The notes beneath the pieces are model-generated. The model saw only the letters and a program-made list of their open reading frames with translations. It did not search any database and was not told the origin of the DNA. 16,148 nt of DNA from Pirellulales bacterium (GTDB lineage: Bacteria; Planctomycetota; Planctomycetia; Pirellulales; Thermoguttaceae), in NCBI GenBank assembly GCA_030605745.1, contig JAUWHT010000264.1, forward strand, positions 1 through 16,148. Direction: 5' to 3'. This document shows positions 6,608 through 15,190 of the stretch, piece by piece; position 1 is the first letter of the stretch; the number at the start of each line of letters is the position of its first letter. The position numbers were made by a program, and so were the translations under genes.

Positions 6608-7321
6608 ATGCCACCGACCACGCTCACTCGCGAACAATCCCGTCAGGCCGACCGGCGGGCGATGGAAGAATACGGCATTTCCGGCCTGGTTTTGATGGAA
6701 AACGCCGGCCGGGGTGTCGCCGATCGGCTGTGCCAATTGCTGGCTGTCGCCGTCGGAGACGCCCCCCACAAGGTGGTCATCTGCTGCGGCAAGGGGAACA
6801 ACGCGGGCGACGGGTTCGTGATTGCGCGACACTTGGACCTGCGGGGCCACGACGTGCGGGTCCTGCTGTGGGCCGAGCCGTCCGAACTGACCGGCGACGC
6901 GGAGGTCAACTTCCGCATCCTCGAAAAGACCGGCATGCGGATCGAGATCTTCGGCAACCAGCACGATGCGACCCGACTGGAAGGACAGCTCTCCGGCGCC
7001 GCATGGATCGTCGACGCACTTCTAGGAACCGGCGCCCAAGGCAAACCCCGCCCGCCGCTGGATGTGGTAATCGAGCAGATCAACACCGCGCCGGCCCCCA
7101 TCCTGGCGGTGGACCTACCCAGCGGCCTGGACTGCGACACCGGCCAACCAGCCCGGCACACGGTCCGCGCGGTAGTGACCTGCACGTTTCTCGCCGCCAA
7201 AACAGGCTTCCTCGCACCCGGCGCCGACAAGTACACCGGCCAACTACACGTGCTCGACATCGGCACACCGCGAAAGCTGATCGACGAAGTGCTTGCAGGA
7301 GGCGACTCCAGTCGCCGATGA
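6608..7321 (+). CDS. nnrE: NAD(P)H-hydrate epimerase (YjeF N-terminal domain)
   Basis: This enzyme interconverts the R and S forms of damaged NAD(P)H hydrate (NADHX/NADPHX) so that the S-specific dehydratase can repair them. The protein is 237 residues, only the YjeF_N domain; the kinase-like dehydratase domain fused in many bacteria is absent and must be encoded elsewhere, if present. Motifs: LMENAGRG (29-36), GKGNNAGDGF (61-70), DALLGTG (136-142), VDLPSGLDCDTG (168-179) with the catalytic-type Asp, and TFLAAKTG (193-200). The start ATG has GGGGAG (6593-6598) 9 nt upstream. The last residues GGDSSRR and the stop TGA are encoded by a hairpin repeat (7301-7316), so the native C-terminus may have been replaced. 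Confidence 0.93.
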   Translation: MPPTTLTREQSRQADRRAMEEYGISGLVLMENAGRGVADRLCQLLAVAVGDAPHKVVICCGKGNNAGDGFVIARHLDLRGHDVRVLLWAEPSELTGDAEVNFRILEKTGMRIEIFGNQHDATRLEGQLSGAAWIVDALLGTGAQGKPRPPLDVVIEQINTAPAPILAVDLPSGLDCDTGQPARHTVRAVVTCTFLAAKTGFLAPGADKYTGQLHVLDIGTPRKLIDEVLAGGDSSRR

Positions 7322-7349
7322 TGAGCCAAAAGCCACTTCAATCGGCGAC
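7301..7349. repeat. Palindromic element E between convergent nnrE and vWA genes
   Basis: GGCGAC-TCCA-GTCGCC (7301-7316) is a short hairpin, and GTCGCCGAT (7311-7319) also pairs with ATCGGCGAC (7341-7349). Alternative structures are therefore possible. The element covers the end of nnrE, and its right edge touches the stop codon of the vWA gene on the other strand (7349-7351). The repeated unit GGCGACTNCAG appears at both edges. Confidence 0.7.
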
Positions 7350-9256
7350 TACAGCTCGGGAATTGGAATCCGCTTCCCGGTGAATTTCTTGTCAAGGTGG
7401 TCGTAATACGGGTACAGTTTGACACCGAAACCGCGATTCCGTTCCCAATTGGCTCGTGCGGCCCAAGGCGTGCCCGGGTGGTTTTTGATTACCTGGGCAA
7501 ACAACTCGTTGGCGCGGTCGATGGTCGGCTGGGTCAACTCGCCGGTGAGTGTTTTCTTGCGGGTGGTAATGGCCCAACTGTGCAGGTAACGGTTTGGCAG
7601 ACTCTTCATCGGCGGCACCTTGGGATTATTGACAAATTGATCCAGGTACACACCGTATTCATAGATGCGGACCTTGTATGCCAACAATTGGGCATGGATC
7701 AGATCGTAGTTGGCCTGCCAGCGTAGCGACGATTCATCGTCGCGAAGGCGCCGGTTCGCCTCGAGCAACTTTATCGCCTGGTCCAAGTACGCCAGATAGG
7801 TCTTGGCCTTTACGTGTTCCTGCTGCACCTGTGGCACGAACGTGTCGAACTTAAGCGAAAGGTGGATGCGCATCTCGATTACTTTGGCCGACTGTTTGTT
7901 ATACGGGTTCAGATCGCTGATGATCCCCCATAGCATCATCTGCAGCTTGCTCTTGTCGCGATCGAAGAATATCTCTTGCCGCGCCCTGAGGTCGGGTCGG
8001 TATCCGCGCATAGCTTCCAGTTGGTATCGCCGCTTTTCACCCCGCACAATGTTCACTTCCTTGCTGGGCAGCAGGAAGAAGATGCCGCCGGTCTGGTGGG
8101 CCAGCCGAGATTGCTCGTATGGGCCGAATCCACTGGGAAACGCATCCCACCGGCGGTGGAACCCGTCGGTCTGTATCTGCTCGACGAATGCCGTCTCCGG
8201 TCCACGATCGATCACTATCCAGTGGATGCGCTCGGTCTGGGGGTGCTTCCAGCGCATCCGCGCGTAGGGATAGCCGAAGACCGCCTCGCGACCCAGAATG
8301 AAGACCTTGCAGCGGCTGGCCTTGGCTACGGCAATCGTCTCTTCCAGGTACTGCGCGTTGTTGCTGCGATCGCCGCTTTCATCGGTGACCAGGATCAGCG
8401 CCATGCGGCGCTGCGTCCGGTTAACGTAGTTGCGGTGCAAGGCGATCGAACGACCCACCGCCTGGCACATGATTTCCTTGCCCGACGGGTCGATCGGCAC
8501 CGAATCAATCGCCTCGCAAATCTCCTGCAAATCGCTGGTCGGCTTGTTGGTGTGTACTATGAAGTCCTGGCCATAGCTGGTCACAGCGGTGGTCAAGGCA
8601 TCGCCGCCGGACAGTTTGGTCAGTCCGAGTTCGGCGTAGACGCGCTCGATCCGCCCGCGGATCTCCTGCTGATCGTCCTTCATGCTTTCCGACTGGTCGA
8701 AACACCAGATGGCCAGCACTTTTGACTTGGAGAGCATCCATATAATTTCCCGGGTGATGCGATCGATGGCCTGGCTGTAATTGTCGACCACAGATCGGGC
8801 CTTGCCCGGCGCTCCCAACGGCACTTCGCTGAGCATCCTCTCTCTACCCGGATAGTAGTCCAGCGACTGGAGGGCAATCCTCGGATTGTCGGTATCTTGT
8901 TCGAGGATCGTGTCGTCCAAATTCGGATCGCTGACTTCCGGCACCTCCTCAGTTACGTTTGCCAAGCTGTCGGTAGCGAAGGTCAACTCGGTGGCCGCCT
9001 CGATCCGCTCGTCCAGTTCCACCGTCTCGAGTTCCTCCTGGGGCTCATCCGACTTCACGATCAACGGCGGTAAGGGCTCCCTGACGATTTCAGGCATCAC
9101 CCACAGCCCAAGCGTGACCAGAAGCGCCAAGTGCAGGATCAGTGAAACGAGGAACGAACTGAGGGTCCTCAGAACGCCGGGCGGCAACCACCGCGTCCGG
9201 TAAGGCGAGGGCTCGGCATCATGCTGGTCGGCCGGCAATATATTGCTCAGCGGCAT
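7349..9256 (-). CDS. Single-pass membrane protein with von Willebrand factor A domain
   Basis: This 635-residue protein has a short cytoplasmic N-terminus with Pro/Arg residues and one transmembrane segment, about 32-54 (LSSFLVSLILHLALLVTLGL). An acidic linker follows (66-122, many Glu/Asp). A vWA domain then runs from about 178: Asp187-x-Ser189-x-Ser191 (DQSES) is the metal-binding MIDAS core, and VTDESGD (290-296) supplies the later Asp. The C-terminal 200 residues are helical-looking, with NANELFAQVIKNHPGTPWA-like tetratricopeptide character near 590-615 (text there reads RANELFAQVIKNHPGTPWAA). vWA domains bind partners through Mg2+; the function here is unknown. Start ATG 9254-9256 has a weak GGTGG upstream. 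It is convergent with nnrE and divergent from the CYTH gene. Confidence 0.85.
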   Translation of the reverse strand: MPLSNILPADQHDAEPSPYRTRWLPPGVLRTLSSFLVSLILHLALLVTLGLWVMPEIVREPLPPLIVKSDEPQEELETVELDERIEAATELTFATDSLANVTEEVPEVSDPNLDDTILEQDTDNPRIALQSLDYYPGRERMLSEVPLGAPGKARSVVDNYSQAIDRITREIIWMLSKSKVLAIWCFDQSESMKDDQQEIRGRIERVYAELGLTKLSGGDALTTAVTSYGQDFIVHTNKPTSDLQEICEAIDSVPIDPSGKEIMCQAVGRSIALHRNYVNRTQRRMALILVTDESGDRSNNAQYLEETIAVAKASRCKVFILGREAVFGYPYARMRWKHPQTERIHWIVIDRGPETAFVEQIQTDGFHRRWDAFPSGFGPYEQSRLAHQTGGIFFLLPSKEVNIVRGEKRRYQLEAMRGYRPDLRARQEIFFDRDKSKLQMMLWGIISDLNPYNKQSAKVIEMRIHLSLKFDTFVPQVQQEHVKAKTYLAYLDQAIKLLEANRRLRDDESSLRWQANYDLIHAQLLAYKVRIYEYGVYLDQFVNNPKVPPMKSLPNRYLHSWAITTRKKTLTGELTQPTIDRANELFAQVIKNHPGTPWAARANWERNRGFGVKLYPYYDHLDKKFTGKRIPIPEL

Positions 9257-9357
9257 TGTATTTCCACCAGCGACGGGGGTGCAACCCGCTCACTATGGGG
9301 TTCGCCGGCTGTCCTGCGACTTATTCCCCGGCTCCAACGATCAAGGTGCTTGTGGCT

Positions 9358-9386
9358 TTGCAACCGGACGGATACAGTATCATTAT
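9358..9386 (+). promoter_or_regulatory. Candidate promoter for the CYTH gene
   Basis: TTGCAA (9358-9363) and CATTAT (9381-9386) are spaced 17 bp, each matching four of six consensus bases. Transcription would start near 9393, only about 6 nt before the ATG at 9399, which would make the message nearly leaderless; this agrees with the lack of a ribosome binding site. Confidence 0.3.
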
Positions 9387-9398
9387 AGATAACCGACC

Positions 9399-9971
9399 AT
9401 GAATTTGTCCATGAAGTACGAAGTCGAGCAGAAATACTCCGTGGCCGGCATGGCCGCCCTGGAAGCAAAGTTGACCGGGCTTGGAGCGAGCATCTGCGAG
9501 CCGCAGTCGGAGGTCGACCTGTACTTTGCGCATCCAGTTCGCGACTTCGCCCAGACCGACGAGGCGCTGCGGATTCGCCGGAAAGGAACGGCGAATTCCA
9601 TCACCTATAAGGGTCCGAAGATCGACCGGACCACCAAGACACGGCGGGAGATCGAGTTGCCGCTTCCGTCGGGTGAGGAGTCGGCCGAGGCCTGGGCCGG
9701 ATTGCTCGAAGCGCTGGGGTTCACTCCGGTGCGTGAAGTCCGCAAGTCCCGCCGCAAGACCGGTGTTCTCTGGGACAATTATACGATCGAGGTTTCATTG
9801 GACGAGGTTGACACGTTGGGCACCTTCGCTGAACTGGAACTGGCCGTCGAAGCCGACCGCGTCGAAGCGGCCAGGGTCTGCATCGCCTCGCTGGCTGAAG
9901 CCCTGGAACTGCACCCAAGCGAGCGTCGCAGCTATCTCGAGTTGCTGCTGGAACGCTCACAACCTGTTTAG
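9399..9971 (+). CDS. CYTH-domain protein (class IV adenylate cyclase / thiamine triphosphatase-like, CyaB type)
   Basis: This 190-residue cytoplasmic protein has the CYTH signature ExExK as EVEQK (8-12). The following tunnel residues are typical: LYF (41-43), EALRIRRK (55-62), TYKGP (69-73), RREIE (82-86), KSRRK (116-120), and SLDEVDTLGTFAELE (133-147). Family members hydrolyse triphosphates (thiamine triphosphate, tripolyphosphate) or cyclise ATP, using divalent metal; the sequence does not decide which. There are two possible starts, ATG 9399 and ATG 9411, and neither has a ribosome binding site; the second would place EVEQK at residue 4, usual for the family. The stop TAG (9969-9971) lies inside the start of element C1. 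Confidence 0.9.
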   Translation: MNLSMKYEVEQKYSVAGMAALEAKLTGLGASICEPQSEVDLYFAHPVRDFAQTDEALRIRRKGTANSITYKGPKIDRTTKTRREIELPLPSGEESAEAWAGLLEALGFTPVREVRKSRRKTGVLWDNYTIEVSLDEVDTLGTFAELELAVEADRVEAARVCIASLAEALELHPSERRSYLELLLERSQPV

Positions 9972-9995
9972 CCGCCGGGCTTGCCCGGCGCGTTG
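9966..9995. repeat. Palindromic element C, single arm (copy 1)
   Basis: GTTTAGCCGCCGGGCTTGCC, continuing CGGCGCGTTG, matches the left arm of the full elements at 12138-12223 and 15943-16018. The complementary right arm is missing; a different hairpin and element A3 follow. The TTTAG supplies the stop codon of the CYTH gene. Confidence 0.75.
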
Positions 9996-10001
9996 GTGCC
10001 T

Positions 10002-10032
10002 GTTGGGGTGGCATTTTAACTGCCACCCCAAC
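10002..10032. terminator. 12-bp GC-rich hairpin between convergent genes
   Basis: GTTGGGGTGGCA (10002-10013) pairs perfectly with TGCCACCCCAAC (10021-10032) around loop TTTTAAC. It lies after the CYTH stop and beyond the groEL1 stop on the other strand, where transcripts converge. There is no U-run after the stem in either direction, so intrinsic termination is unproven; it may act as a 3' stabiliser or be another repeat. Confidence 0.4.
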
Positions 10033-10035
10033 AAC

Positions 10036-10113
10036 GGTGGTACGTCCCTGAGCGCAGCGAAGGGCGTGTTTGGGGCACCTTGCCACGCCCTTCGTTCCTC
10101 AGAGCGTGCCACC
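10036..10113. repeat. Palindromic element A, copy 3 (core arms only)
   Basis: GGTGGTACGTCCCTGAGCGC, continuing AGCGAAGGGCGTG (to 10068), faces CACGCCCTTCGTTCCTCAGA, continuing GCGTGCCACC (10084-10113). The outer AAATAAC-type ends of copies 1 and 2 are absent. It ends 2 bp before the groEL1 stop on the minus strand. Confidence 0.85.
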
Positions 10114-10115
10114 AA

Positions 10116-11735
10116 TCAGCGGACACTTGCCTCCACCTGTTGCTTCTCCTTGTCCTCTTTCTCCAGATCGGTCACCAGCGTTTCGGTCGTCAGCATCAGT
10201 GCGGCGATGCTGGCGGCGTTTTCCAGGGCAACGCGGACCACCTTCAGCGGGTCGATGATGCCTGCCTTGTACATGTCCACGTACTTGCCGGTGTTTGCGT
10301 CGTAGCCGGTGTTAGTAGGTTTCCCGGTTACCTCGTCGGCAACCACCGAACCGTCCACACCGCAGTTGTCGGCGATCTGCCGGATAGGCATCAGCAGCGC
10401 ACGTTTAATAATGTCCACGCCGATCTTCTCGTCGCCGCGTGCGGCGGAGCGGGCCTTCTCGACCGCATCGTAGCAGCGCAACAGTGCCACCCCACCGCCC
10501 GGCAGGATACCTTCCTCGGCGGCCGCGCGGGTGGCATGCAACGCGTCCTCCACCCGGGCCTTCTTCTGCTTCATCTCGGCTTCCGTGCTGGCGCCCACCG
10601 AGACCACGGCCACGCCGCCGGCCAGCTTGGCCAATCGCTCCTGGTACTTCTCGCGGTCGTAGTCGCTGTCGGTCTCCTCGATCTGCTTGCGGAGTTGATC
10701 GATCCGGCTCTTGATGTCGGCAGACCTTCCGGCGCCCTCGACGATGATCGTCGAGTCCTTATCGACTGTTACTTTCTTGGCGCGGCCGAGTTGCTCCAGC
10801 GTAAGGTTTTCCAGTTTCAGGCCCAGGTCCTCGCTGATCATCGTGCCGGCGGTCAACACGGCAATGTCGCCGAGCATGGCCTTGCGGCGATCGCCGAACC
10901 CGGGGGCCTTCGCGGCCGCAACGTTCAGCACTCCACGGAGCCGGTTGACCACCAGCGTGGTCAACGCTTCGCCCTCGACGTCCTCGGAGATGATCAACAG
11001 CGGTTGGCCGGCACTGCTGACTTTCTCCAGCAGCGGGACGAGGTCGCGCAAATTGCTGATTTTCTTCTCGTGGATCAGGATGTAGGCGTCCTCGAGCACG
11101 CAGTCCATTTCAGGAGTGCGGTTGATGAAGTAGGGCGAGAGATAGCCTTTGTCGAACTGCATTCCTTCGACCAGCTCGTAGGTCGTTTCGGCAGTTTTGC
11201 CTTCTTCGACGGTGATCACTCCGTCTTTACCGACGCTTTCCATCGCCTCGGCCAGCAGGTCGCCGATGAAGTGGTCGTTGTTGGCGCTGATTGCACCGAC
11301 GTGTGCGATCTCTTCTTTCTTGGTGACGGCCTTGGCCATAGACTGGAGGTGTTCGACGGCCGCATCGACGGCCCTTTCGATTCCGCGTCGAACGGCCGCC
11401 GGATTGCTACCCGCGGCTATGTTCCGCAGACCCTCGCGGAAGATCGCCCGGGCCAGCACAGTGGCCGTGGTGGTGCCGTCGCCGACGATGTCGGAGGTCT
11501 TCGAGGCGACCTCGTTGACCAGCTTAGCTCCCATGTTCTCGAAGCGGTTTTCCAGCTCGATTTCCTTGCTTACCGTCACACCGTCCTTGGTGACGCTCGG
11601 CCCGCCGAACGACTTGTCAAGGATGACGTTGCGGCCAGTCGGGCCCATGGTCAATGCAACCACGTCGGCCAGTTTTTCCACGCCGCGGAGCAGATGGTTC
11701 CGGGCATTATCTTCGTACAGAAGTTGTTTAGCCAC
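10116..11735 (-). CDS. groEL1: Chaperonin GroEL, copy 1 (no GGM tail)
   Basis: This 60-kDa chaperonin subunit forms the 14-mer ring that folds proteins with ATP and GroES. It is 539 residues. The ATP site is intact: LTMGPTGRNVILDK (28-41) and GDGTTTATV, with the catalytic Asp in VEDALHATRAA and the GILPGGGVALL motif. The apical substrate/GroES-binding segment GYLSPYF keeps the E. coli residues, and LVPLLEKV matches the hydrophobic helix. The C-terminus is LVTDLEKEDKEKQQVEASVR, charged, without the Gly-Gly-Met repeats usual in GroEL. The gene follows groES by 50 bp with GAGGAA upstream of the start, so it is cotranscribed with it. Its 3' end is bounded by element A3. Confidence 0.95.
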   Translation of the reverse strand: MAKQLLYEDNARNHLLRGVEKLADVVALTMGPTGRNVILDKSFGGPSVTKDGVTVSKEIELENRFENMGAKLVNEVASKTSDIVGDGTTTATVLARAIFREGLRNIAAGSNPAAVRRGIERAVDAAVEHLQSMAKAVTKKEEIAHVGAISANNDHFIGDLLAEAMESVGKDGVITVEEGKTAETTYELVEGMQFDKGYLSPYFINRTPEMDCVLEDAYILIHEKKISNLRDLVPLLEKVSSAGQPLLIISEDVEGEALTTLVVNRLRGVLNVAAAKAPGFGDRRKAMLGDIAVLTAGTMISEDLGLKLENLTLEQLGRAKKVTVDKDSTIIVEGAGRSADIKSRIDQLRKQIEETDSDYDREKYQERLAKLAGGVAVVSVGASTEAEMKQKKARVEDALHATRAAAEEGILPGGGVALLRCYDAVEKARSAARGDEKIGVDIIKRALLMPIRQIADNCGVDGSVVADEVTGKPTNTGYDANTGKYVDMYKAGIIDPLKVVRVALENAASIAALMLTTETLVTDLEKEDKEKQQVEASVR

Positions 11736-11785
11736 TTTTGGCGGTTCCTCATTCTGATGGTTCTAGGTGGCGACGCGGTGCGGCG

Positions 11786-12085
11786 TCACTTGACAACTTT
11801 GGCCAGGATGTCGCTTTCGCGAATGATCTTAATCTCGTGCCCGTCGACTTCGATGTCCGTGGCGGAGTACTTGCCGTAAATCACCTCGTCGCCGACGGCG
11901 ACCGACAACTCACCCCGCTCGCCGCTGTCGAGCAGCTTACCCGGTCCCGCTGCAAGCACGGTGCCGCGCTGCGGTTTTTCCTTGGCTGTATCGGGCAGCA
12001 CGATCCCGCCGGCGGTCATTTCCTCGGCCTCCATCGGCTCTACCACGACCCGATCATCCAAGGGCCTCAGGTTGATTTTCTTCAT
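11786..12085 (-). CDS. groES: Co-chaperonin GroES
   Basis: This 99-residue protein forms the heptameric lid of GroEL. It has the family N-terminus LRPLDDRVVVEP (6-17), the mobile loop with TAGGIVLPD (24-32) that docks on GroEL, and the C-terminal DGHEIKIIRESDILAKV. Start ATG 12083-12085 has a strong AGGAGG upstream. It stands between the two GroEL genes: 179 bp after groEL2 and 50 bp before groEL1. As the only groES in the window it may serve both. No CIRCE element (TTAGCACTC-N9-GAGTGCTAA) is seen upstream. Confidence 0.97.
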   Translation of the reverse strand: MKKINLRPLDDRVVVEPMEAEEMTAGGIVLPDTAKEKPQRGTVLAAGPGKLLDSGERGELSVAVGDEVIYGKYSATDIEVDGHEIKIIRESDILAKVVK

Positions 12086-12137
12086 GAACTAGCCTCCTGT
12101 TTGTGACTTGGTTTCTTGGGTATTCCACACAAATAAT

Positions 12138-12223
12138 CGTTTAGCCGCTGGGCTTGCCCGGCGCATTTGAGTTCGAGCATATTGATACCAGCCAACGCGC
12201 CGGGCAAGCCCAGCGGCTAAACG
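12138..12223. repeat. Palindromic element C, copy 2 (complete, perfect 27-bp arms)
   Basis: CGTTTAGCCGCTGGGCTTGC, continuing CCGGCGC (12138-12164), is exactly complementary to 12197-12223. The loop is 32 nt and contains TTCGAGC and ATTGATACCA, shared with copy 3. It sits between groEL2 and groES on their common strand, where it would fold strongly in a read-through transcript. It may separate the expression of the two parts, or simply be an inserted repeat. Confidence 0.9.
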
Positions 12224-12264
12224 GTAGATCAGTTGAATCTAGCGTTGTAGTACTAAGTTGTTGA

Positions 12265-13965
<1,701 letters not shown>

Positions 13966-14476
13966 AGCGGAATTCCTCCTGTTGCTGGCGAGAATGCACA
14001 CGACGACCACATTTGGCAGCCGCGGCCGGTTTTCCCCCTCAGAAGTGCAAGCAGCGTGCCAATGCATTGCCGGTTGACGTAAGGTGCTCAGCGAGAAGAT
14101 GTTAGGTTAGCGGAGACCGCTACCAGCCGGGACCCACCCAGCCGCAGAATCCCCCGAATATGCCATTTTGGCAGGGCACTCAGCTTCGCCTGGCGTGTAA
14201 GGTTCACCGGCTTCCTGCCAGCATCCCCTCGGTCTTCCCAGCCGGTCGGATCGGTGATAGAGTTTAAGTAACACTTCAGCCATTTGAAGTAAAACAGCCT
14301 AATAGCCGTTCGCGCAACGCGTCGCGGTAGTGCACCCGCGGGACGTTGTCCCCCGGCTTATTGTCTGTCTTTACGGACCACGAATTCTTTCGCAAAGTGA
14401 GCATCGGCAGCAGCGGAAAAATCACCTGGGAGGACAAGGTGGACATTTGTGGTTATGTTAAGGGTTTCGGAGACAG
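13966..14476. other. Gene-free stretch: groEL2 upstream region
   Basis: I see no gene in these 511 bp. The stretch should hold the groEL2 promoter on the minus strand, but I find no convincing -35/-10 pair, no CIRCE operator and no sigma-32 consensus. Small symmetries are TAGCGG-AGA-CCGCTA (14108-14122), the palindrome CAATGCATTG (14060-14069), and ACTTCA-GCCATT-TGAAGT (14273-14290), the last being operator-like. Element D occupies 14301-14362. The 100 bp before the tRNA is ordinary unique sequence. Confidence 0.6.
14301..14362. repeat. Palindromic element D, full copy
   Basis: AATAGCCGTTCGCGCAACGC, continuing GTCGCGG, faces CCCGCGGGACGTTGTCCCCC, continuing GGCTTATT, as an imperfect palindrome with a short loop TAGTGCA. 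A half copy lies at 6555-6581 with 14 identical bases in a row. It lies upstream of groEL2, and 115 bp before the tRNA on the other strand. Confidence 0.65.
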
Positions 14477-15069
<593 letters not shown>

Positions 15070-15099
15070 TTGACAATTCGCAGCCACTAGTCCTATACT
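15070..15099 (+). promoter_or_regulatory. Strong sigma-70-type promoter for the last gene
   Basis: TTGACA (15070-15075) is a perfect -35 box, and TATACT (15094-15099) a near-perfect -10, with an 18-bp spacer. Transcription would begin near 15106, giving an 85-nt leader before ATG 15191. The same bases overlap the 5' end of ogt on the other strand, so the two genes may compete for polymerase. Confidence 0.65.
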
Positions 15100-15137
15100 A
15101 TGAGAGGTCTTGAATCAACATGCAGCGTTCGCTGCCG

Positions 15138-15157
15138 CCGGCCAGTATCTTGGCCGG
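15138..15157 (+). promoter_or_regulatory. Leader hairpin followed by TTTT
   Basis: CCGGCCA-GTATCT-TGGCCGG forms a perfect 7-bp GC-rich stem, followed directly by TTTT (15158-15161), in the predicted 5' leader. It resembles a weak intrinsic terminator or attenuator. It lies 33 bp before the chosen start; if translation began at the upstream TTG 15110 it would be coding instead. Confidence 0.4.
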
Positions 15158-15190
15158 TTTTGGCGAAATGGGCGACAAGGAATATCCCGG

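Noticed and set aside
6608..7321. Bifunctional NnrE-NnrD (epimerase plus dehydratase)
   Set aside because: The frame stops after the YjeF N-terminal domain; no kinase-like dehydratase motifs follow.
7976..8725. Plus-strand open frame of 249 codons opposite the vWA gene
   Set aside because: The minus-strand frame has a transmembrane segment, MIDAS motif and full-length domain; the plus-strand one has none.
10002..10032. Firm call of an intrinsic terminator
   Set aside because: The stem is strong but there is no U-run on either strand; kept only as a low-confidence terminator.
2053..10113. Repeated palindromes as a CRISPR array
   Set aside because: The copies are kilobases apart, lack regular spacers, and no cas gene is present.
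10080..11879. Long plus-strand open frame of about 599 codons opposite groEL1 and groES
   Set aside because: It is antisense to strongly conserved chaperonin genes, its protein has no recognisable motif, and such antisense frames are common in GC-rich genes.
13966..14067. N-terminal extension of GroEL2 by 34 residues
   Set aside because: AGGAGG stands before GTG 13965, which gives the normal AKQ start; the extension is unlike any GroEL.
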